Shown here: piece by piece, positions 1 through 7,304 of the stretch
Layout: each line of letters starts with the position of its first letter
How positions within the stretch are numbered: the first letter of the stretch is position 1
Assembly: GCA_903927005.1 (NCBI GenBank)
Contig: CAIYLH010000025.1
Location: 1-42,847, forward strand
Origin: an uncultured Pseudomonadota bacterium
GTDB lineage: Bacteria; Pseudomonadota; Gammaproteobacteria; Steroidobacterales; Steroidobacteraceae
DNA length: 42,847 nucleotides
Reading direction: 5' to 3'
Notes under the pieces: generated by a model
The model's database searches: none
Told to the model about the DNA's origin: nothing
Seen by the model: the letters and a program-made list of their open reading frames with translations, nothing else
Position numbers and translations under genes: made by a program

Positions 1-222
1 CGGGCTGATGGTACGGTTGCAGAGACGCGCATCGAGGCGTCGAGCGGATACCAACAGCTGGATGAATTGACGAGCCGGCTGCTGGCTGGCGCGCGCATTA
101 TGCCGAAGCTCCGAAATGGCGCGCCGACAGACTCTTGGCAGTTACTGCAGTGGCACTGGAGTGCCACCGAGGAACCCTGGAATTCGTTCGGCAAGCTGAA
201 TGCCATGCGACAGGCTCATTGA
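1..222 (+). CDS. C-terminal end of a TonB-like (energy transducer) protein, partial
   Basis: The first reading frame is open from base 1 to a TGA at 220-222, giving 73 residues. The stretch reading DGTVAETRIEASSGYQQLDE has the look of the TonB C-terminal domain, in which a 'DG-x-V-x-x-x-x-(V/I)-x-x-SSGY-x-x-LD' strand-loop-helix is typical. Such domains contact TonB-dependent receptors in the periplasm, or occur in TonB-like periplasmic proteins. The start lies outside the window, so total length and membrane anchor are unknown. The last residues are rich in Trp (WQLLQWHW), which is not a usual TonB ending, so a diverged TonB-like domain is also possible. Assignment rests on the short motif alone. 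Confidence 0.5.
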   Translation, partial: RADGTVAETRIEASSGYQQLDELTSRLLAGARIMPKLRNGAPTDSWQLLQWHWSATEEPWNSFGKLNAMRQAH

Positions 223-479
223 TCTGGACAATGGCGCTACTGATATCGCATTGGTAATCGCGCAATGAACCACGTTCTTCCGAGCTTATTCTTGAACGAG
301 CACGCTTTCGCCAGGCATTGGTATAGGCGAGTGATGACCAAGGGTCTCACTGATCGGCAGCGAGCGGCGCTGGATGAAGGTCTGTAGCTCAAACCAGGGC
401 CTTTCTGACTTCCAAGCAAATCATCTTTGGGGTCGTATTCTTGATTTTCGTAACACACCAGCCAGTTCCAGGAGTCTCC
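223..479. other. Short unassigned stretch between the TonB-like gene and the IS
   Basis: No recognisable gene. A 40-codon plus-strand frame (264-386) and an 81-codon minus-strand frame ending at 237 exist, but neither shows a known motif. The missing half of the SnoaL-like gene that the IS interrupts at 3139 is not recognisable here, so the IS insertion was probably accompanied or followed by a deletion or rearrangement. Confidence 0.4.
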
Positions 480-482
480 CAA

Positions 483-540
483 CCCCGGCGGCTACTTCGA
501 CTTCCTCCACCCGTGGCCGGGGCAAACTCCTCCACCTAAC
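483..540 (+). repeat. IS21 left terminal repeat block
   Basis: This block matches the complement of the right end block (3079-3138). Both contain CCCCGGCGGC, then a first (C/A)CTTCCyCCACC box, a GTGGCC spacer element, and a second box reading CTCCTCCACCT here and TTCCTCCACCT in the right block. They are the likely transposase-binding ends. Confidence 0.7.
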
Positions 541-591
541 CTGATCGCGATGGGGCGCACGTCGGAGGCGACGGCAGGATTTGTTGGAGTG

Positions 592-1368
592 TTACGCGGA
601 TTCCTCGGTGTTGACAAGGCGGCTGGAGGATTCCTTGAGCCGATAGCTGCGTCCGCGGAACTCGACGGGTACCGAGCGGTGCAGGAGCCGATCTAGGATC
701 GCGGTGGTGAGCGCGGCGTCGCCGAGGCACTTGCTCCAGTCGTCGATGACGCGGTTGGTCGTGATGATGCAGCTGCGGCGGAGTGAGTATCGGCGATGCA
801 GGATTGCCTGCAACTCGTCGGCGGACTCGGTCGCTATCCTGCGGCGTAGGAACAGATCGTCGAGCACGAGCAGATCGGCGTCCACGAGCGGCTTCAGGAG
901 CTTCTTCTTGCGCAGCGGCTCGGTCGAGGCGATGGCGAGATTGCCGAGGAGTTCATCGGCTTCGACGTAAGCGACGTGCATCCCGGAGCGGACCGCAGAG
1001 TACGCGATCGCCTTGGCCACATGACTCTTACCCGTGCCAGACTTCCCGACCAAGATCGCATTTTGGCCTTCGGCGATGAACTTCAGCGTGTTGAGCTCGA
1101 AGCAGGTTCGTTTCGGGATCTGCGGGTTGTAACTCCAGTCGAACTCGGCCAGCGAAGCGCGTTCCGGCAGCGCAGATCGCTGGTAGCACTTGTCGAGCAG
1201 CCGCGTGTGCCGTCGATCCAGCTCGTCCTGCAGCAGGTCGGAGAGCACCTCGACGGCCGACAGGTTGCTGCTCTGGGCCTCGAGCAGGCGCGTCTCCAGC
1301 GTCGCGAGCGCGCCGGACAGGCGCAACTGCTTCAGTGTTTTCTTCATCTCGATCATCGACATCGTCAT
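592..1368 (-). CDS. istB: IS21-family helper ATPase IstB
   Basis: A 258-residue AAA+ ATPase that assists the IstA transposase in target selection and strand transfer. A Walker A motif (GKSGTGKSHVAKA) is followed by a Walker B motif (LLVLDDLFL), and the length is normal for IstB. The ATG at 1368 overlaps the istA stop in an ATGA, so translation is coupled. There are several in-frame ATG codons in the first eight residues; the first is taken because of this coupling. The gene ends about 110 bp inside the left end of the element. It appears intact. Confidence 0.93.
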   Translation of the reverse strand: MTMSMIEMKKTLKQLRLSGALATLETRLLEAQSSNLSAVEVLSDLLQDELDRRHTRLLDKCYQRSALPERASLAEFDWSYNPQIPKRTCFELNTLKFIAEGQNAILVGKSGTGKSHVAKAIAYSAVRSGMHVAYVEADELLGNLAIASTEPLRKKKLLKPLVDADLLVLDDLFLRRRIATESADELQAILHRRYSLRRSCIITTNRVIDDWSKCLGDAALTTAILDRLLHRSVPVEFRGRSYRLKESSSRLVNTEESA

Positions 1369-2993
1369 GGGTCACCTCGGTGTGGAACGGGATGCAACGC
1401 GTCGCTGTGTTGCTGGAAGAACTCGGCATACTCGCGGGTCTCACGGATCAGCTCGTGCTGCTGCGTGAGCGGCTCCGGCGGCTCGGCGATGAGACGATCG
1501 AGGGCTTGCGCCAGCAGCCTCTCGGCGATCTGACGCACGACTTTGTAGCTGGTGACATGCGTGGCGAGCGCGACCGTAACCGCTTGCTCAACCAGCCTGG
1601 CCGGCATTCGCGGCACGAGGTTGACGATGCCCCACATGCTCTTTTGGGCCTCTCGGCCGCGCCGATCGAAGAGCCTCTGGCACAGGATCTGCGTGTTCGG
1701 CCCGATGTCCTCAGCTTTCTTGAGCAGCCGCCGCGTCTGGCGTGACGGGTTGAAGATCCGGTCTGCGTCCGGCAATTTCACTTCGCCCTTCTTGTACGCG
1801 AGCGTGTGGCGGCGTAGCAGCGCCAGCGTCGCAAAGTCGCGTATCTCGAGGTCGCGATCGAACACCCTCACGATCGCCACGCTACCGATCACCGCAGGCC
1901 TCGCCGCGTACCACGAGTCGTCGACCTGAACGGTCTGATCGTCCTGCACGATGCGCGTCTCTTCCTTGAAGTACCGGAACAACTCGATTGGCAACGCCGT
2001 CAGACGCGGCCTCTCCTCCTGGAACATGGCCTCCACCTGGCGCTTCGCCCGGCCGTGCATCCGCTTCGACGCCCAGCGCTCCTCCCAGTCCATCAGGTGC
2101 GCGTTCTGGGCCTCGATCGACTCGAAGCGTCGGCCCTTCAGGGCCGTCGACTGCGTGTGCTGTATTGCGTTCTCGACGGTTCCCTTTCGATCGGGATCCC
2201 GTATCCGTGCCGGGTCAGCTACGCAGCGGTAATGCGCGAGCACTGCGGCGTACAGGCGATTGATCTCAGGCTCGTAAATGTCGGGCTTGATCACACCTTC
2301 TTTGAGGTTGTCCAAAACAACGTACTGCGTACAGCCGCCGAAGTACCGGAACGCCTCCTCGTGGAGTCGCGCCCAGGTCTCGCTGCTCGATTTCCACACC
2401 ACCTGCCGGAACGAGCGCCGCGAGTACCGCAGCGTCATCACGAACAGCCGCGGCTTGCGATACTTGCCGCTCACCGGATGACGCGTCGGCGCTCCCTCGC
2501 CGTAGTCGACCTGCGCCTCTTCGCCGGGGTCGAACTCGAGGCGGTCGAACTGCTCCGGCGCCTGCCGCCGCAGGCCCCGGCAGAACCGCTTTACGCTGTT
2601 GTAGGCGTGCGTGAAGCCGCGCAGGTCCACCAGATCCTGATAGATCGAGACCGCGTTCCGCCGCAGTCGGACCTGCGCCTCGATCCAATCCCGGTGCGGC
2701 TCGCACGCCGACCTTGCCAGGCCGGTGCCGTCGGCCGGCGCTTCTTCCTCGGCAATAGCCGGTGGCCGGGGTGGAGGAATTTGATCTTGGGCTGCCGTCG
2801 GTCCCGCCGCCGAGCCGGTGGCCAGGGTGGGGGAATTTGCCGCCGTGACCGCCGCAGAGGCCGCCGCTGCCCTCGCGTACGTGCGGATCGTCTTGCGGTC
2901 CACGCCCGTCACGCGGTGGATCTCCCGCTGCGTGACGCCTCGAGAAATCAACGTCAAAACAGTACCTTGCAGATGCGGCTTCAAGACATTCAC
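1365..2993 (-). CDS. istA: IS21-family transposase IstA
   Basis: A 542-residue DDE transposase. The N-terminus holds a helix-turn-helix (residues about 15-40, ISRGVTQREIHRVTGVDRKT). The RNase-H-like core shows the expected acidic residues: D163 (QVDYGEG), D228 (VVLDNLKEG) and E274 (GTVENAIQ). Length is usual for IstA. Residues about 53-80, rich in Pro (NSPTLATG and QIPPPRPPA), are encoded by two copies of a 26-bp repeat resembling the IS terminal repeats, so the coding region itself carries extra end-like sequences. The frame is intact, so the element may be active. Confidence 0.93.
   Translation of the reverse strand: MNVLKPHLQGTVLTLISRGVTQREIHRVTGVDRKTIRTYARAAAASAAVTAANSPTLATGSAAGPTAAQDQIPPPRPPAIAEEEAPADGTGLARSACEPHRDWIEAQVRLRRNAVSIYQDLVDLRGFTHAYNSVKRFCRGLRRQAPEQFDRLEFDPGEEAQVDYGEGAPTRHPVSGKYRKPRLFVMTLRYSRRSFRQVVWKSSSETWARLHEEAFRYFGGCTQYVVLDNLKEGVIKPDIYEPEINRLYAAVLAHYRCVADPARIRDPDRKGTVENAIQHTQSTALKGRRFESIEAQNAHLMDWEERWASKRMHGRAKRQVEAMFQEERPRLTALPIELFRYFKEETRIVQDDQTVQVDDSWYAARPAVIGSVAIVRVFDRDLEIRDFATLALLRRHTLAYKKGEVKLPDADRIFNPSRQTRRLLKKAEDIGPNTQILCQRLFDRRGREAQKSMWGIVNLVPRMPARLVEQAVTVALATHVTSYKVVRQIAERLLAQALDRLIAEPPEPLTQQHELIRETREYAEFFQQHSDALHPVPHRGDP
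2758..2839. repeat. Two internal 26-bp repeats inside istA that resemble the IS ends
   Basis: Bases 2758-2783 and 2814-2839 are direct repeats of 26 bp with two mismatches. Each contains GCCGGTGGCC, then a GGGTGG(A/G)GGAATTTG core. The same GTGGAGGAATTTG core occurs in the right terminal block near 3084-3096. In the protein they give the two Pro-rich linkers of IstA. Confidence 0.75.
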
Positions 2994-3078
2994 CTCGTTC
3001 CCCCTCGGACTCGGAGGGGGCGGATCATGTCCTGCCGTCAGCGCCCGGAATACCGGCGCCTCACATCATCAGCGACTC

Positions 3079-3138
3079 GTCAGGTGGAGGAATTTGAAGT
3101 GGCCACAGGTGGGGGAAGTTGGGTGGCCGCCGGGGTCA
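3079..3138 (-). repeat. IS21 right terminal repeat block
   Basis: Reading outward on the plus strand: GGTGGAGGAATTTG, then GTGGCCACAGGTGGGGGAAG, then GGTGGCCGCCGGGGTCA ending at 3138. This is the inverted partner of the block at 483-540. The terminal CA dinucleotide fits IS21. Confidence 0.7.
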
Positions 3139-3343
3139 CGGCAGCGCGGCCTTTGATGTCAATTTCCCAAGGTGTTACCACTAAGCTGATTTCTTCGCAT
3201 AGCAGGGGACTCAACGCGTCGGGATTTCTAGCGTCAATCGCCTTACAGTAACTTCCAAGGACTCCTCGTATTTCGTTGATGCTCTCTTGTTGAAGCAATC
3301 GGCGTTCCAGGATCTCGATTCGCTCTTCAATTAATGGGGCCAT
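3139..3343 (-). pseudogene. SnoaL-like protein, 5' part only, cut off by the IS21 element
   Basis: The ATG at 3343 is preceded by a strong ribosome-binding site (AGGAGA, about 5 bases upstream). The first 68 residues or so have the profile of the SnoaL/NTF2-like fold of small hydrolases and isomerases: an N-terminal helix (EERIEILERRLLQQES) and 'INEIRGVLGSYCKAIDARN' followed by the start of the cone (DALSPLLCEE...). The frame then runs into the IS end at 3138 and reads IS sequence to 3080. SnoaL-like proteins are about 130-150 residues, so half is lost. It lies downstream of and co-oriented with the ketone carboxylase operon and was probably its last gene. Confidence 0.65.
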
Positions 3344-3512
3344 GAGTTTCTCCTAGTTCAGGAACTTTTCCAGGCAAGCCAATTCAACAGTTCAAGATCA
3401 GCGAATACTTTTTAATCTAGTCAGTTATGCGACGTACCTAGCGTTACTGATTTTCGCTAGATCACGGAGGCGCAGATCGCTCGTGGCCGCCAAGGGGTAT
3501 TCATACAGAGCG

Positions 3513-4061
3513 CTAAGGGTTCGCTCGCCCTATCTGGTATCCGCAATGCGCATGTCCCTTTGCCAGCCATTGGTCCTGCTTGATTCTAAAACCGAGCGTT
3601 TCATAGAATTTCTTGCCGATGTTGTGGCAATAAACATCGCATAACGGCGTCGTGCCTTTGTCCTTAAAGCGGTCAGGCGTCGTTGCATAAATGGGGCAGT
3701 GGTGTATTTTCTCGCGAGCGCTATCGTCGCCAGACATTTCCCACGTTGGAGTGGATCCCCGGCCTGGGCCCTCATAGGCCACAGCGCGATGTACGACGTC
3801 TAGTGCGCGCGTCACTTGCTGGAGGTTTTCGAACTCTCGGCCCCAAAGAGCCTTCATCGCCGTAACTTCGAGCGCGGCGAATCGTTCAGAAAGTTTCTTT
3901 AGAATATCCAACGTCGCTGATTCGCCGACTGTGTCTAGTGACGCCTCGTACCATGCCCAGTACACACTGCCGAAAAAGTCCTGACACATGCGCAGAAGTT
4001 CTTCATCACTGTAAGTGGTCGCATCTTTGAACACGGTGCCTCCAATTTTGACAAGAAGCAT
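3513..4061 (-). CDS. L-2-amino-thiazoline-4-carboxylate hydrolase-like protein
   Basis: About 182 residues from the ATG at 4061. The C-terminal half has the pattern of the ATC-hydrolase family: a first Cys (HHCPIYATTPDRF), then a cysteine pair (LCDVYCHNIGKKF), then the closing 'WLAKGHAHCGYQI' strand. The named family member opens a thiazoline ring, but many homologues lie in catabolic operons with unknown substrates, so the substrate cannot be read here. The frame stays open upstream to an ATG at 4157 inside the preceding monooxygenase gene; that start would give a 64-bp overlap and an unfamiliar Arg-rich N-terminus, so 4061 is preferred, although no strong ribosome-binding site is seen. It is probably co-transcribed with the luciferase-like gene. 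Confidence 0.6.
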   Translation of the reverse strand: MLLVKIGGTVFKDATTYSDEELLRMCQDFFGSVYWAWYEASLDTVGESATLDILKKLSERFAALEVTAMKALWGREFENLQQVTRALDVVHRAVAYEGPGRGSTPTWEMSGDDSAREKIHHCPIYATTPDRFKDKGTTPLCDVYCHNIGKKFYETLGFRIKQDQWLAKGHAHCGYQIGRANP

Positions 4062-4093
4062 AAAACGTCTTTGAAGATCGTCTGTTAGCGAGC

Positions 4094-5155
4094 TCAGCTG
4101 AAATGCGGGAGAACGGTTTCGCCGAACATGCGGATGCACTCGTTCGTCGCTTCCCACGAAGGTCCTAGCGGCATCCTGAACCTCATCACGACATAGTCCA
4201 CCTGATACTTGTCCCTATACATTTCGAGTGCCTCAATGCAATCGGCAGGGCTGCCTATCACGAGCGACCGCCGTAACTTCTCAATAGTTATGTCGCTGCG
4301 CGAGCGAATGCTCGGGTCATGGTGCGCAAGAATCCCTAGGTCGTAGTAGTAGAGCATTTCAGAAACGAATGCTTCGCCGTATGTCCGCTCTGCCTCCTCG
4401 CGGCTATTGGCAACGAACCCGTCCCGCATCAATACGATTTTTGGATTTTCGACGCCATGCGCGCGCGCCTCTTCTCGGAAAGCATCTGTCTGTCGCTTCC
4501 ATATATCCATATTCAGTGGGAAGGGATCACCGCACCATCCGCTTGCGAAACTACCGCAGCGTTTGATTGCGGGCGCAACCTGCCCACCGCCCCAGATTGT
4601 CGGATGCGGGTCGCGCTGGAATGGCTTTGGGGTTAAATATACGTTTTCATAATTGAAGTGCTTGCCGTGAAAGCTAAACGGTTCTGTTGATGTCCATGCT
4701 TTCTTAAGAACCTCTATGCACTCCATAAATCTCGACAGCCGTGAAGTTCCATCTACCCCAAACATCCGCCAGGAATCCGGCAATACGCCCATCGAGAGGA
4801 CCAAGCTAAGGCGACCCCCGGAGAGTTGATCTACGAGTGCGGCAGACTCCGCGAGGTGCATTGGATCCCATCCGTAAGTTGGGACCAAGGAGTAGGTGCC
4901 AAGTCTGACTCGCTCTGTCCTTGTCGCAAGGGCCGCCAGTAGGATCAGTGGGTTCGGGAACATGGTCTCTGTGCGCATGTGACGCTCAGGAATGAAAACG
5001 CCCTCAAACCCAGCGCGTTCTGCGATTACGGCCTCAGTTATCAGTTGGTCGACACATCGCTTGATGGTTTTTGCGTCAGGCTCTGCTCGGCCGTACTGCC
5101 CAAAGTTTGTGTCTGGCATATAGCCAATCGAAAACTTCTCGAGCTTATCTCTCAT
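4094..5155 (-). CDS. Luciferase-like flavin-dependent monooxygenase (LLM class)
   Basis: A 353-residue TIM-barrel protein of the bacterial luciferase-like family, which uses reduced FMN (or F420) supplied by a separate reductase. Typical features are 'AERAGFEGVFIPERH' (residues about 45-59), 'LAALATRTERVRLGT' and 'LVDQLSGGRLSLVLSMG' in the central barrel, and 'PTIWGGG' further on. Family members act as alkane or ketone monooxygenases (type II Baeyer-Villiger enzymes), sulfonate monooxygenases or F420 oxidoreductases; the sequence does not decide. Position within a ketone carboxylase operon makes an oxygenation step on a ketone or its derivative plausible. It starts 89 bp after the HyuB-like gene, and no flavin reductase gene is seen nearby. 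Confidence 0.85.
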   Translation of the reverse strand: MRDKLEKFSIGYMPDTNFGQYGRAEPDAKTIKRCVDQLITEAVIAERAGFEGVFIPERHMRTETMFPNPLILLAALATRTERVRLGTYSLVPTYGWDPMHLAESAALVDQLSGGRLSLVLSMGVLPDSWRMFGVDGTSRLSRFMECIEVLKKAWTSTEPFSFHGKHFNYENVYLTPKPFQRDPHPTIWGGGQVAPAIKRCGSFASGWCGDPFPLNMDIWKRQTDAFREEARAHGVENPKIVLMRDGFVANSREEAERTYGEAFVSEMLYYYDLGILAHHDPSIRSRSDITIEKLRRSLVIGSPADCIEALEMYRDKYQVDYVVMRFRMPLGPSWEATNECIRMFGETVLPHFS

Positions 5156-5244
5156 CGGAGCGCTCCAAATAACGTTAATCGACTTGGCTGTCTCACGAAA
5201 TTACGGAAGTCGTTTTTCTTCCATAAATCCACGCCACACAAATG

Positions 5245-7302
5245 TTATGAGGCAGGTGTTCTGTCTTTGGGAATAGGCCACGTGCCGTAAAGACGCAACG
5301 CTTCGCTTGGGGGATGGAGTTTCGCGAATTCACGGACGAAGTCGTGGTAAGGAACTGCTTCAGCAAGCCGCCTCTTTCGCTCCGCGGCCCGGCAGTCATT
5401 CGTAGCTTCTTTGTCTACGGATCCATCGGCACGTAACGAGACGCAATAAACGTGTTCCGCTGTCCATGGCGTGCAGATTCCACGAACGACATCGCTCGCG
5501 ACCAGATCCGGGTCACGCTCAAGCACATCGCCGTATCCAGCAGCGCCGGAAGCGACGACGCCAACGAAATCTCCGCCCTTAAACATTGCGCCGGGAATCT
5601 GGATTGGGAGAATTTGGACGTCGATCGCGAGCTTCTTTGCGACTGCAAGTAGTTCCAGATCGTTACGTGGCGTCGGCACGTTAGCGTCGTCCAGCTTTTT
5701 CCAGTTAGCGCCGGTTATTCTAATTCCTGGGCGCACGTTCGCCGAGTAGCCACCAAAGAGTCCGGGGTTTGCTGGGAAGCGGCTTGCTAGCCCAAACGTC
5801 TGTACATAGAAAGCAGGCGTATTGTGCATGCGAATTCCATACGCCATGCTCGCTCCGCCGCGAAACTTTCCATGACCGCAATTGTCCGGTGCGAAGTTGC
5901 AGTATTCGCTGAGGTAGGGATAGAGCACCTCCTCATGTTCCACATCCACTGCGTTCCCCCGGCCTACCCACCAAAACGATCCACATTCAACGCCGTCTTT
6001 GTCGGGGCGTGCGCCAATGCCGGAAGTGTTTCCCGGCCGTAGGGATACGCCTGCGACTTCCTTTCCATACTGGTTAATTCCGCCAAAAAAGAATGCTCTG
6101 GCGCTGGCGCCTGGTGGCGCAGCAATGTTTGTTGATATTTCAGCGTCATTCGCTGCGTACATGGCCTTGTTGAGGCAGAGCATGAAGGTATTGCCGGCGA
6201 TCGGCGCCATCGCAGTGCCGCTAGACACAGCGGCTTGGGAATTCGCGTTAAGAAACGAATATTTCGGGCAGCTAACGTCGAAGGGCACAAGCGTTCCCGA
6301 ACTTCCCGGTAGGTCAGAAAAGTAGTACTGAAATAGCATGCACGTTAGGTGCGCGTAAACGATGTGCTCAAATGCGTTGTAGGGGCCTGGAAGTTCTGGC
6401 GAGGCTCCGGAGAAGTCTGCGAGCATTGTTTCGCCAGTCTTGACGAGCGTGCAAGGCACTCGAATCAACGCCTCGGCAGGGCCGTAAGTGTCTAGGAACG
6501 TTACGCAGCGGTACTTTCCGTCTGGCAGGCTCTTGACGCGTTTTTTCGCTGCAACGGAACTATCCTCGATTACCTTGCGGCAAAGGCCTACTACAAATTC
6601 CTTGCCGCGTTCCGCTGCAATCTCCAGAAGTCTTGTCCGCAGTCTCAGGCAGGACGATAGTTTGACGGACGTGTCGATTGCGATCATTTCTGGGTATCGA
6701 ACCATATTTTCGAATAGTTCGATCATGTCCCGCCGGAGCTTGAAATTTTCGCCGATTCGTATCGGCGGAACTTTTAGTCCTTCGGCGTATCGATCGCGAG
6801 CGTCTGCAGGCTGTCCTCCTGGTTCGGTGGCGCCCGTCTCAGGCTCGTGTCCGGCGGAAGACACCCATGCGATCAGATCGCCCTCGTAGAATATGGGCAT
6901 GAATACAATTTGGTCAGGATTGTGGAGGCCGCCATAAATAGCTTCGTTGCAAAAGAAGATGTCTCCGTCACGTATTCCGACGGTCGCATCATTCTGGTAA
7001 TGCTTCAGCACGAACTTCATTGGCACAGCCGCGGTAATCGCGTGCAGAAAAGTTCCCATCTCGGCAAGAGCCAGATCGCCCTCTGCCGTATGGAAGCTCA
7101 AGCAGACGTCTCCAGACTGAAGAGGCGCCGAGATTCCGAGCCGAATTAAAATCTCCTTCCCTTCCTCGCAGGCGCTTGCCAGGCGCTGCGTGTAGATGCT
7201 GTAGTCCTCATGAGACACAAGCTTTATTGCACGGGCTTGGCGTTTTGTGATCGGTTCTGGTTTGTAACGTTTGTTAAGAAGAAAGCTGATATCCAGTGCC
7301 AT
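5245..7302 (-). CDS. HyuB-like carboxylase subunit (acetophenone carboxylase Apc4 / beta type)
   Basis: 685 residues of the hydantoinase B/oxoprolinase family. The metal-site region is visible: 'GGLHNPDQ' (H127, D130) corresponds to the family GTHLPD motif, and 'AGHEPETGA' (H152) to RGHHADIGG, with Glu near the place of the usual Asp. In acetone and acetophenone carboxylases this subunit joins the activated ketone and carboxyphosphate-derived CO2. The ATG at 7302 has AAGGAAG eight bases upstream and starts 2 bp after the HyuA-like stop. Next to two HyuA-like genes and a gamma subunit, Apc4 is the best match. A plain hydantoinase or oxoprolinase is less likely because those lack the Cys-rich gamma subunit. 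Confidence 0.85.
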   Translation of the reverse strand: MALDISFLLNKRYKPEPITKRQARAIKLVSHEDYSIYTQRLASACEEGKEILIRLGISAPLQSGDVCLSFHTAEGDLALAEMGTFLHAITAAVPMKFVLKHYQNDATVGIRDGDIFFCNEAIYGGLHNPDQIVFMPIFYEGDLIAWVSSAGHEPETGATEPGGQPADARDRYAEGLKVPPIRIGENFKLRRDMIELFENMVRYPEMIAIDTSVKLSSCLRLRTRLLEIAAERGKEFVVGLCRKVIEDSSVAAKKRVKSLPDGKYRCVTFLDTYGPAEALIRVPCTLVKTGETMLADFSGASPELPGPYNAFEHIVYAHLTCMLFQYYFSDLPGSSGTLVPFDVSCPKYSFLNANSQAAVSSGTAMAPIAGNTFMLCLNKAMYAANDAEISTNIAAPPGASARAFFFGGINQYGKEVAGVSLRPGNTSGIGARPDKDGVECGSFWWVGRGNAVDVEHEEVLYPYLSEYCNFAPDNCGHGKFRGGASMAYGIRMHNTPAFYVQTFGLASRFPANPGLFGGYSANVRPGIRITGANWKKLDDANVPTPRNDLELLAVAKKLAIDVQILPIQIPGAMFKGGDFVGVVASGAAGYGDVLERDPDLVASDVVRGICTPWTAEHVYCVSLRADGSVDKEATNDCRAAERKRRLAEAVPYHDFVREFAKLHPPSEALRLYGTWPIPKDRTPAS

Positions 7303-7304
7303 GG

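Larger units (their letters stand above)
480..3138 (-). mobile_element. IS21-family insertion sequence (istA-istB)
   Basis: The element carries istA and istB overlapping by ATGA, the hallmark of IS21. Its ends are related inverted sequences. Read inward from the right end (bases 3138 downward) the sequence begins TGACCCCGGCGG; read inward from the left (480 upward) it begins CAACCCCGGCGG. Both continue into repeated blocks containing CTTCC(T/C)CCACC and ACTCCTCCACC or ATTCCTCCACC, as expected for the multiple transposase-binding repeats of this family. IS21 elements normally start with TG and end with CA, so the left tip looks mutated or is placed one or two bases off. No target-site duplication was recognised when the two flanks were compared. 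Confidence 0.85.

Noticed and set aside
237-482. 81-codon minus-strand frame left of the IS as the missing half of the SnoaL-like gene
   Set aside because: Its translation does not show the expected closing strands of the SnoaL fold, and the sequence next to the IS does not restore a family-like match.
2055-3251. Long plus-strand open frame (398 codons) opposite istA
   Set aside because: It is antisense to a clear transposase gene, is Arg/Pro/Val-rich without motifs, and arises from GC-rich codon positions.
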